Part shown: in pieces, positions 1-5,894 of the stretch | How positions within the stretch are numbered: position 1 is the stretch's first letter | Layout: the number at the start of each line of letters is the position of its first letter | From: JBBSEZ01 sp038239195 | GTDB taxonomy: Bacteria; Planctomycetota; Planctomycetia; Gemmatales; Gemmataceae | Direction: 5' to 3' | Length of the DNA: 6,567 nucleotides | Assembly (NCBI GenBank): GCA_038239195.1 | Contig: JBBSEZ010000516.1 | Location: 1-6,567, forward strand | Notes under the pieces: generated by a model | Database searches by the model: none | The model's input: only the letters and a program-made list of their open reading frames with translations | What the model was told of the DNA's origin: nothing | Translations under genes and position numbers: made by a program

Positions 1-103
1 ACCGCTTCCTCCGCCTCCGCCTGGATCGCATGGGCCGACGGCCCTTGTGCGCCCCGCCACCAACCGCCGACCCCCCATCTAACCCCAAGACGGGCCCGGA
101 TAG

Positions 104-478
104 TGCCCCGAATTCTGGGAGGGATTAGCGCTGAGTCTCAACTTTCCCGCCGGGAACGCGGCCAAGGGCAAGTACCTGGAACGAACTTGCAAAGTCGGCT
201 CGTACCGCCCGAATCGCCTGGGTCTGTACGACATGCACGGCAACGTATGGCAGTGGTGTGAGGACGCCTTCGCCGGAGGGCCGGCCCGGTTGATCCGGGG
301 TGGCGGCGCGCTCGGTGTCGCCAACGACTGCTGGGCCGGGGATGCCCTCCGCAGGGCCGCGCCGTCGCACCGGGACAGTAACTATGGCTTGCGCCTGGCC
401 CGAGTTCCGTCCGGCGCTGCTTCGCCCGAAGCGAAGTCGTCGCCGCCTGACACGCCATCTACCGATCCCGATCGCTAG
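104..478 (+). pseudogene. C-terminal fragment of a SUMF1/formylglycine-generating-enzyme-like domain
   Basis: The frame opens after a TAG at 101-103 and ends at TAG 476-478. It carries the hallmark of the SUMF1 (FGE-sulfatase) fold: GNAAKGKYLERT, then VGSYRPNRLGLYDMHGNVWQ (ending at about base 253) followed by WCED, then RLIRGGG (287-307) and NYGLRLARVP (380-409). Only the C-terminal half of the domain is present. The N-terminal half is absent, and in-frame stops at 80-82 and 101-103 block extension. Key positions have drifted: the usual RGGSW reads RGGGA, and the closing GFR reads YGLR. One cysteine (ANDCW) sits roughly where family members carry NCR. An ATG at 233 could start an 81-residue product, but it lies inside the conserved core and would not give a folded domain. 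FGE-like domains in planctomycetes are often parts of large multidomain proteins whose substrates are unknown. I read this as a 5'-truncated remnant, probably once continuous with the LRR segment downstream. Family assignment is firm; pseudogene status is inference. Confidence 0.72.
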
Positions 479-526
479 ACTGCGGAGAGCATACTCTCCT
501 TCGGCGGGAAGGTCTATGTCCGGTTA

Positions 527-1063
527 GTGGGGAACCCCAACGCACTCTTCCCCTCCTCCCCATTGCCCACAGGACCGGTCCGGCTGCGGCAAGTCGTATT
601 ACACGGCATGCCAGTCACCGACGAGGGTTTGGCGGTCTTCAAGGACTGTAGGAATTTGGCACACCTGAACCTGGTCGAGTGCAAGCAAATCCCGGACGCG
701 GGCCTGGTCAATTTCAAGGACTCCACGAACCTGGTGCAGCTCAACCTCGACGGCACCCTGATTACTGACGCGGGGTTGGCGGTCTTCAAGGACTGCAAGA
801 AACTGACAGATCTGTTCCTGCACAACACTCAGATTGGCGACGAAGCCCTTGCACATTTCAAAGACTGTATGGGCCTGGGAATCCTAAATTTGCACAACAC
901 ACGGATCACTGACGCGGCCCTGGCCCAAATCGCCCGGCTGGACCTGTTGACCGAACTGTTCTTGACCAAGACGAAAGTAACGGCGAAGGGCGTCGAAGAA
1001 CCGGCGAAGGCGCTGCCGAGGTGCAAGATCACCTGGGACGGCGGCGTCATCGGGCCGAAGTGA
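527..1063 (+). CDS. Leucine-rich-repeat protein, cysteine-type repeats (possibly the 3' part of a broken SUMF1-LRR gene)
   Basis: The 178-residue product is almost entirely leucine-rich repeats of 24-25 residues. Five repeat cores can be read (from VVLHGMPVTDEGLAVFKDC to LNLHNTRITDAALAQI), plus a sixth ending TKTKVTAKGVEE. They follow the pattern LxxLxLxxTxITDAGLAxFKDC, in which F-K-D-C recurs. The protein closes with ALPRCKITWDGGVIGPK, a cap that I recall from Gemmata LRR proteins. Such repeats form a curved protein-binding scaffold; no partner can be named. There is no signal peptide or membrane segment. The start is doubtful. GTG 527 has only a weak, distant purine stretch (GGGAAGG, 506-512) upstream. 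The same frame also continues back to 479 as AESILSFGGKVYVRLVG, which resembles the usual lead-in of these modules. The frame is shared with the SUMF1 fragment, separated by TAG 476-478. It may be a remnant translated poorly or not at all. The fifth repeat lacks FKDC, and GVEEPAK has a proline where leucine is usual. Confidence 0.7.
   Translation: MGNPNALFPSSPLPTGPVRLRQVVLHGMPVTDEGLAVFKDCRNLAHLNLVECKQIPDAGLVNFKDSTNLVQLNLDGTLITDAGLAVFKDCKKLTDLFLHNTQIGDEALAHFKDCMGLGILNLHNTRITDAALAQIARLDLLTELFLTKTKVTAKGVEEPAKALPRCKITWDGGVIGPK
629..795 (+). repeat. 20-bp direct repeat within the LRR-coding segment
   Basis: The 20-mer TTGGCGGTCTTCAAGGACTG occurs at 629-648 and again at 776-795, exactly 147 bases (49 codons) apart. 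It encodes LAVFKDC in repeats one and three. Identity at the DNA level, in a gene whose other repeats have diverged, suggests relatively recent duplication or gene conversion between repeat units rather than only selection on the protein. Confidence 0.6.
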
Positions 1064-1597
1064 CTCTCGACCGTTAGCGCCCGCCGAGCATCCGACTCCG
1101 CCGAATGGGGTGCCGTTGAGGAGGAGTGTCAGCGAGCGGGGCTCCGGCCCTGGAACGTGTCGAGCGGACGTGATGCGGCCGTCCGCCGTCAACCCACTCG
1201 GCGGTGCGTCTCGCCGCGGGACTTCGCCCACTCATCTGCGAGCAGGTCACCCGGATCGGCCCCGGGAGTGCGGGCGGACGCGGTCGCACAACCGCCGGTA
1301 ACGGGGTTCGAGCACGCCGGCACAAGCGAGGATCTGGTCGCACCGGGAGACCGGGTGACCTCCCGCCCGAGTCGGCCGAGGACGACTGTCGGCGGTTGCG
1401 GGGCAAGTAGCCGGGCTCGAGGTCGAACGACCGCCGACGAATAAGCGTTTCATCGGGGCCAGGACGGTCCGCCATCCCGACGTGGCGATCACCGGTCGTC
1501 CTCGACGGACGGGTGACGCTGCTTCTCACCGGAATAAGGTGGGGCGGCACAGCGTGCCAAAGGCTACCAAACCCATTCGCTCTGAAGGCTTTCGCAT
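1064..1597. other. Intergenic stretch between convergent genes, no gene recognised
   Basis: This interval of 534 bases separates the stop of the plus-strand LRR gene from the stop of the minus-strand acetamidase gene. Frames open on both strands, but their translations are arginine/proline-rich, match no family I know, and mostly run into neighbouring genes in the wrong frame. I treat them as products of high GC content. Visible structure: GGTCACCCGG at 1245-1254 has its exact reverse complement CCGGGTGACC at 1351-1360. A small hairpin GGCAC-AGC-GTGCC lies at 1546-1558, about 40 bases past the acetamidase stop. Neither is accompanied by a T-tract. The stretch could be decayed coding or mobile DNA, but nothing identifies it. 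Confidence 0.5.
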
Positions 1598-2566
1598 TCA
1601 TGACGTAACTACATACTTCTTCGGTAGTTCCGCTCCAGCGACGAAGCCCAGCTTGAATAACTTGCACATCTGATACACGTTGATCCGGAACTCCGGACAC
1701 GTGCTCACCAGGCAGTACGCGTCCGTTGGCGTCAGCCCGTATTCGGCGATGAGCCAGTCCATCAGGTACACCGTCGCCGTCTCCACCGCGACCTCCAACG
1801 GCCGGTTGGCGTGGACGGCCACCAGCGAGCCCGGCTTCTCGATGCGCAGCCACGGGACGCGCTTTCCCTTCACCACGTCCAGCCTCAGCCGCACCGTCGC
1901 CTGCGTTTCGGCGGCTGTGCCGGTGAACTCGGTATCGCCCTGGCTGGCGTGGACGTCGCCCAGGTAAAAGAGAGCGCCGGGGTGGTAGATCGGCAGCAGC
2001 AGGCGGTTCCCCGGGCAGGCGTCGCGGACGTCGAGGTTGCCGCCCCAGTCGCCCTGGCCGTCGAGGCTCGTCGTCACCTCGCGGTCGGGGGCGACGCCGA
2101 AGGTGCCGACGAAGGGCGCGATGGGCCAGGAGATGCGCTCGCTGAAGTGCAGCGTGCCATCGCGGGTCGTCCCGCTCGGGCCGGGCGAATGGCGGAAGAT
2201 TTTGGTGGTGTAGTCGCCCGACAGTTCGGGCCAGCGCGTCGATTCGCCCAGAGGGCCTCGGCGCGGGCCGATGGCGATCCAGGAGTAGTCGCTCACCAGG
2301 ACGTCGTCGAACGTGACGACGAGCGTGTCGCCGCGCTCGGCGCCTTCGAGGTAAACGGGGCCCGCGATGGGGTTGGCGTGCGGCGGAGAGCGGTCGAAGC
2401 CGGGGCGGAGGGCGGGCACAGCCTTGTCGGCGGGCGACTTGAAATAGCCGCTGCTGGCGTCCCAGGTCTCCACCTCGAACGCCTCGCCGGGGCGAACGCG
2501 CAACAGGGGCTCGTCGCGCCAGTCGAAGGCGAACTTGCGGGCTTGCTCGCGGGGAATGCGCTGCAC
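1598..2566 (-). CDS. Acetamidase/formamidase family protein (FmdA/AmdA)
   Basis: The 322-residue protein matches the FmdA_AmdA fold, whose characterised members hydrolyse formamide or acetamide to the acid and ammonia. Visible family signatures: SPPHANPIAGPVYLEGAERGDT (about residues 60-81), GGNLDV (175-180), LPIYHPGALFYLGDVHASQG (191-210) and DTEFTGTA (211-218). The segment DAYCLVSTCPEFRINVYQ (282-299) corresponds to the family's C-terminal part. Length is in the range of the shorter acetamidases. There is no signal peptide, so it should be cytoplasmic. The start is GTG 2566, chosen because an AGGAGG sits eight bases upstream and the family alignment begins just after it; longer frames upstream overlap the DUF1501 gene out of phase. 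It follows DUF1501 after an 89-base gap on the same strand. The last 30 or so codons are clearly less GC-rich than the rest. The substrate cannot be read from sequence, since many homologues are uncharacterised amidases. Confidence 0.9.
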   Translation of the reverse strand: MQRIPREQARKFAFDWRDEPLLRVRPGEAFEVETWDASSGYFKSPADKAVPALRPGFDRSPPHANPIAGPVYLEGAERGDTLVVTFDDVLVSDYSWIAIGPRRGPLGESTRWPELSGDYTTKIFRHSPGPSGTTRDGTLHFSERISWPIAPFVGTFGVAPDREVTTSLDGQGDWGGNLDVRDACPGNRLLLPIYHPGALFYLGDVHASQGDTEFTGTAAETQATVRLRLDVVKGKRVPWLRIEKPGSLVAVHANRPLEVAVETATVYLMDWLIAEYGLTPTDAYCLVSTCPEFRINVYQMCKLFKLGFVAGAELPKKYVVTS

Positions 2567-2574
2567 GGGGGGCT

Positions 2575-2580
2575 CCTCCT
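2575..2580 (-). promoter_or_regulatory. Shine-Dalgarno of the acetamidase gene
   Basis: On the minus strand AGGAGG lies eight bases before GTG 2566. It is a full-consensus site and decides the GTG start over any longer in-frame extension. Confidence 0.8.
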
Positions 2581-2655
2581 GGGGGCGTCGGCTACTGTAT
2601 CGGCGGGGGGCGGGAGGGAGTAGGGGGGATGGCTGGCCGGGAGTGAGGCGAACCG

Positions 2656-4074
2656 TCAGAAAAGTTCCGTCACCGGATCGCCGTCGCACACGTTGTGCGG
2701 CTGGCCCTGGATGTCGTGGACCGCGGCGCGCGGGCTGGCGCCCAGCGCATGAAATACCGTCGCGGCCAGGTCGCTGACGTGGGCCGGGCGCTCCTTCGGG
2801 TAGCCGCCGATCCAGTCCGACGAGCCAACGGCGCGCCCGCCCTTGACACCGCCGCCGGCCAGCGCCACCGAGTAGCAGTTGCACCAGTGGTCGCGGCCGC
2901 CGACGTTGTTGGTGTTGTTCGAGAAGTTGATCCCCCGGCGCGGAGTGCGGCCAAACTCGCCCATCCACACCACGAGCACGTCGTCGAGCATGCCGCGCAA
3001 CGCCAGGTCTTCGAGCAGGGCGCTGAAGCTCTGGTCGGCCTTGGGGAGGAGGTCCGTCTTGCTCAGTTCGTCGTGCCGGTTGTGGGTGTCCCAACTATTC
3101 CTCTCGACGACCGTGTGCGAGAAGACCGACACGAACGGCACGCCCGCTCCCACCAGCCGGCGCGCCAGCAGGGTGCCCTGGCCCACCGTGTGCCTGCCGT
3201 AGCGGTCGCGGAGCCGGTCGGGCTCCTGCGCGAGGTCGAACGCCCGCTTCGTCCGGGGGGACGTCAGCATGGCGAACGCTCGCTTCTGGAGCTCGCTCAG
3301 CGCGCCCACGCTTTCCGCGCTCTCCAGCGCCTGCTGGCGGCGGTCGAGCCGGGAGAGAAGCGCCCGGCGGTCGTCGAGGCGCGCCCGGCCCACGTCGCCC
3401 GGCAGGCGCACGCCCTCGACGCGGAAGCCCGGGGCGGCGGGATCGGCGCCGAGGACGAAGGGGTCGTAGGTGGCGCCGAGGTAGCCGCCGAGCAGCCCCG
3501 GCGAGCGCGCGGGGCCATTCTGGACGAGGTCGGGGACGATGACGTGGTGGGGCATGCCGGCCGGGGCGCCGCGCAACTTGGCGATAACGGAGGCGTAATG
3601 GGGGTGGTCGGTGCGCTTCGCGTTGGTGCGGCTGGAGACGGCCATCGGGTCGGTGGCCTCGCGGCCGACGAGGCTGCAGTAGATGGCCGAGTTGTGGCAG
3701 CGGATGCTGTGGTGGACGCTGCGCAGGATGGCGAACTTGTCGGCGTGCTGGGCGAGGCGAGGCAACGCCTCGCTGATCTGTAGGCCGGGGACGGGCGTGC
3801 GGGCCGGCTTGTAGGGGCCGCGCACCTCTTCGGGGGCGCGCGGCTTGGGGTCGAAGGTGTCGCACTGGTAAGGGCCGCCGACCTGGAAGAGGACGATACA
3901 CGCCCTGGCGGTGGCCTTGCGTGCGGGCGCTCGGGCGCGGGCGGCCTCGGAGCGCGCTGCCAGCACCTGGAGGAGTCCGCCGTTGAGCAGGTTGACGCCG
4001 GCGAAGCGGAAGAGGTCGCGGCGGCCAAAGGCCGCAGCGCCCGACAGATCGTCACAGCAGGCCAGAGAGGACAC
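2656..4074 (-). CDS. DUF1501 family secreted protein, sulfatase-like fold, Tat-type leader
   Basis: This 472-residue protein aligns end to end with the DUF1501 family, which is abundant in planctomycetes and related to the alkaline phosphatase/sulfatase superfamily. A twin-arginine-type leader GRRDLFRFAG (residues 17-26) precedes a short hydrophobic stretch, implying Tat export. Family motifs in order: VGGPYQCDTFDPKP (65-78), RGPYKP (85-90), LPRLAQHADKFAILRSVHH (104-122), RDRYGR (289-294), WDTH (328-331), MGEFGRTPR (371-379), GRDHW (393-397), and a closing D-x-x-GQP with ELF at the C-terminus. The Asp/His-containing motifs are candidate metal ligands by analogy with the superfamily. Catalytic activity has not been established for most members, so no substrate is named. 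The start is GTG 4074, with GGGAG seven bases upstream. It lies 70 bases after the beta-propeller gene and 89 before the acetamidase gene. The DUF1549/DUF1553 cytochrome-type gene that usually accompanies DUF1501 in planctomycetes is not present in this window. Confidence 0.93.
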   Translation of the reverse strand: MSSLACCDDLSGAAAFGRRDLFRFAGVNLLNGGLLQVLAARSEAARARAPARKATARACIVLFQVGGPYQCDTFDPKPRAPEEVRGPYKPARTPVPGLQISEALPRLAQHADKFAILRSVHHSIRCHNSAIYCSLVGREATDPMAVSSRTNAKRTDHPHYASVIAKLRGAPAGMPHHVIVPDLVQNGPARSPGLLGGYLGATYDPFVLGADPAAPGFRVEGVRLPGDVGRARLDDRRALLSRLDRRQQALESAESVGALSELQKRAFAMLTSPRTKRAFDLAQEPDRLRDRYGRHTVGQGTLLARRLVGAGVPFVSVFSHTVVERNSWDTHNRHDELSKTDLLPKADQSFSALLEDLALRGMLDDVLVVWMGEFGRTPRRGINFSNNTNNVGGRDHWCNCYSVALAGGGVKGGRAVGSSDWIGGYPKERPAHVSDLAATVFHALGASPRAAVHDIQGQPHNVCDGDPVTELF

Positions 4075-4081
4075 GATACAG

Positions 4082-4086
4082 CTCCC
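4082..4086 (-). promoter_or_regulatory. Shine-Dalgarno of the DUF1501 gene
   Basis: On the minus strand GGGAG lies seven bases before GTG 4074. It supports this GTG as the start and gives the 17-residue N-terminal region ahead of the twin-arginine motif. Confidence 0.6.
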
Positions 4087-4144
4087 AAAAGGGCCTCATC
4101 GAGGAACACCAGTGCTGGAGGTCGGCAGCCTACGTGCCGGTCTC

Positions 4145-5266
4145 TCACTTGCGACCGTGTAGGAAGCGATAGGGCCCTATCGACCTCTCCCATGCAAGCT
4201 TCCCCGTCTCGAGGTCGATCGCCCGGAGCCGGCGCGGGATGGTAGTCTCCGGGCCCTTGCGCGGTGCCTCCACCACGGCAGGGGCCCGCATGCCCAGGGC
4301 CGTCATCGCGGTGGTGCCCGGCTCGTCCGCGAACTTCGACAGGAGCTTGCCCGTTTCCGTCGAGAAGGCCCACCAGACTGGCTCGCTCGGTGGCGCGGGC
4401 TTGCGCGCTGGCCCCTTGTAAACGAGGGCTGTCCGGCCGTCGGGCGACACCTCGCCGCGCAGGTCCGTCCCGGATAGCAGCGCGATCTCGGGGAGCCGTT
4501 TGCCCGCGGTCAGGTCCCAGCGCTTCAGGGCGACGGTGTGCTCCGCGCCCTCGCCGCGGACGGGAGTGGCGATGGCGTGGCGGTCGCTCACCTGCGGAAC
4601 CTTCTCCCACTTCCCGTCGGCCCAGGACGATCGCACCGCTTCCTTTTCGGCGTCGGGTGGCAACTTCACTCTGGGCTGCGCCGGCGCCTTGTCGGGGGCG
4701 AGCAGTTCCACGTCGCCAGACTCGAGGTCGATGCGGGCGACTCCGTCGGCGCTGCGGCTCGCATAGAGTTCCTGCTCGGGCGTCGGCACCGGCCCGTGCG
4801 CGTACCAGCCCCGGGCCGACCAGCCCAGCCAGAGCTCGCCCTCGACGACCCGCGCCCCGAAGCGGAACGATCGGCCGTGGTTCAGGCTGACCGAGACCCA
4901 GTCGGGGAACGTCACCACCGCGGAGCTGAAAAGGCGCTTGCCGGTCTCCAGGTCCAGCCCCACGACGCGGACGGCGTTGGCCTTGCCCTTCTCGGGGGCC
5001 TCCGCGAAAAGCCTGCGGGCGTGGATGGCGAGCGGCTTCCTCGCCTCGGCGCTGCTCCAGAGGGCCTTGCCCGTGGTCAGGTCGAACGCGTCGATGCCGT
5101 CCTTCTCGTTGGTTGCGAAGCCGAGGCGGCCCGTTCCGTCGGCGAGGCCCCAGGGCATCGACCAGGAGAGAGGGCCGGGAGGTGCAGCGGGCCGAGGCCC
5201 TGGAGGCCGAGGCGCCGCGCAGGCGGCCGGGGCGAGCACGAGCAAGCCTGTCATCAAGGTGCGCAT
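4145..5266 (-). CDS. Secreted PQQ/quinoprotein-like beta-propeller protein
   Basis: This 373-residue protein has an N-terminal export signal: MRTLM, a hydrophobic run to about residue 17, and LAPAACAAP, which could be cut by signal peptidase I after ACA. The cysteine at 16 also makes a lipoprotein possible, although the preceding PAA is not a good lipobox. A proline-rich linker covers about 19-32. The rest holds six spaced DL-x-TGK type strands typical of PQQ-like or outer-membrane assembly-type propellers: DLTTGKALW (62-70), DLETGKRLF (105-113), DLESGDVEL (180-188), DLTAGKRLP (251-259), STETGKLL (302-309) and DLETGKLAWE (351-360). The SPDGRTALVY motif (274-283) recalls WD40/TolB-like blades. 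No catalytic dehydrogenase residues are recognisable, so a structural or ligand-binding role is more likely than an enzyme. ATG 5266 follows GAGAGGA with good spacing. It sits between the DUF4919-like and DUF1501 genes in the same orientation. The exact subfamily is uncertain. Confidence 0.82.
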   Translation of the reverse strand: MRTLMTGLLVLAPAACAAPRPPGPRPAAPPGPLSWSMPWGLADGTGRLGFATNEKDGIDAFDLTTGKALWSSAEARKPLAIHARRLFAEAPEKGKANAVRVVGLDLETGKRLFSSAVVTFPDWVSVSLNHGRSFRFGARVVEGELWLGWSARGWYAHGPVPTPEQELYASRSADGVARIDLESGDVELLAPDKAPAQPRVKLPPDAEKEAVRSSWADGKWEKVPQVSDRHAIATPVRGEGAEHTVALKRWDLTAGKRLPEIALLSGTDLRGEVSPDGRTALVYKGPARKPAPPSEPVWWAFSTETGKLLSKFADEPGTTAMTALGMRAPAVVEAPRKGPETTIPRRLRAIDLETGKLAWERSIGPYRFLHGRK

Positions 5267-5273
5267 TGGTTGG

Positions 5274-5280
5274 TCCTCTC
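5274..5280 (-). promoter_or_regulatory. Shine-Dalgarno of the beta-propeller gene
   Basis: On the minus strand GAGAGGA ends seven bases before ATG 5266. It favours this ATG over a second in-frame ATG four codons downstream. Confidence 0.6.
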
Positions 5281-5357
5281 CAGACAGCGAAACGGGGGCC
5301 CCCCGCCCGGAGCTTCACGGCCGGGGCCAGGGCCGAACGGTCGCCAAGCGGTGCGGT

Positions 5358-5882
5358 TCATTTGCCCTCGCCTTCTTGCTCGGCCTGCCGCCTGCAAGCG
5401 TCGGTGACGTTGAACCACACTGCGCTGCCGTTGTCGCACGTCATCACGTCGTAGGTTCGTTCGTCCCTCTGGATGCGCTCCTCGCTCTCGATCTGCCGAC
5501 CCAGGTGAAGGAGCAGGTCGTCGGCATCGGAAGGTCGCGCGATCAGGTAGGGGGACAGTTCGCTGCCGTCGCCCGTGCCCTGGATGCCCGCGATGCACTG
5601 GAGGTAGACGTGGCGCTCCGCCTCGAAGGTGTCGTTGTCGCCGAGGTCGCGGGCGGTCATGCCGGCTAGCACGTGGGCCCGGGGACTGAGCAGCAGGTTG
5701 GATTTTGCTTCGTCGAAGCGCGCTTGCAGCTCGGCATGGCGCTTCTTTTCGTAGAGGAACTCGAGGTCGTCGAGGTCTCCGGAAGAGGGGTCGTAAGCGG
5801 GGTGCCGCACGAGGGCGGACCGGAGGGCGCGGTAGCCCTCCGGTCCGGGCGCCTCCAGATAAGCGAGAAAGAGGTTTTGCAT
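5358..5882 (-). CDS. Small hypothetical protein, DUF4919-like
   Basis: This 174-residue, acidic, probably cytoplasmic protein has no signal peptide or membrane segment. The opening YRALRSALVRHPAYDP (17-32) and the later GTGDGSELSPYLI (102-114), followed by an acidic segment, resemble the layout I recall for DUF4919: an N-terminal Y..LR.A....Y.P helix, a central helical tetratricopeptide-like part (AHVLAGMTARDLGDNDTFEA, about 69-88), then a GDGxSxxxPY-type strand. No function is known for that family. The C-terminal MTCDNGSAVWFNVTDACRRQ (147-166) looks like a beta strand plus short helix. ATG 5882 has AAGGA six bases upstream. That site lies just after the stop codon of the Uma2-family gene, 12 bases away, so the two genes are very likely co-transcribed and perhaps translationally coupled. 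That the gene is real is well supported; the family name is a moderate-confidence recollection. Confidence 0.75.
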   Translation of the reverse strand: MQNLFLAYLEAPGPEGYRALRSALVRHPAYDPSSGDLDDLEFLYEKKRHAELQARFDEAKSNLLLSPRAHVLAGMTARDLGDNDTFEAERHVYLQCIAGIQGTGDGSELSPYLIARPSDADDLLLHLGRQIESEERIQRDERTYDVMTCDNGSAVWFNVTDACRRQAEQEGEGK

Positions 5883-5888
5883 CGGGCG

Positions 5889-5893
5889 TCCTT
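5889..5893 (-). promoter_or_regulatory. Shine-Dalgarno of the DUF4919-like gene, abutting the Uma2 stop
   Basis: On the minus strand AAGGA lies six bases before ATG 5882 and one base after the upstream TGA (5895-5897). Ribosomes terminating on the Uma2 gene would stop right at this site, a layout that favours coupled translation. Confidence 0.6.
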
Positions 5894-5894
5894 G

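Noticed and set aside
300..527. Plus-strand frame whose TAG at 525-527 overlaps GTG 527
   Set aside because: It is a shadow of the SUMF1 fragment in another frame; the stop-start overlap is coincidental.
1546..1558. Hairpin GGCAC-AGC-GTGCC as a terminator for the acetamidase gene
   Set aside because: The stem is only five pairs and no T-tract follows on either strand; it is too weak to call a terminator.
1074..1853. A 259-residue minus-strand open frame crossing the gene-free interval
   Set aside because: Its translation is arginine/proline-rich with no family resemblance and its 5' part is the wrong frame of the acetamidase gene; it is expected from high GC content.
2695..3783. A 362-residue plus-strand frame opposite DUF1501
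   Set aside because: It is the antisense shadow of a GC-rich gene (alanine/valine/arginine-rich, no motif).
5294..5303. Perfect palindrome GGGGGCCCCC between the DUF4919-like and propeller genes
   Set aside because: There is no loop, no T-tract and no second copy in the window; homopolymeric G/C palindromes arise easily in this composition.
3297..5318. A very long (673-residue) minus-strand frame
   Set aside because: It runs antiphase through both the beta-propeller and DUF1501 genes, whose frames carry clear family motifs; the translation is low-complexity Arg/Ala/Pro.
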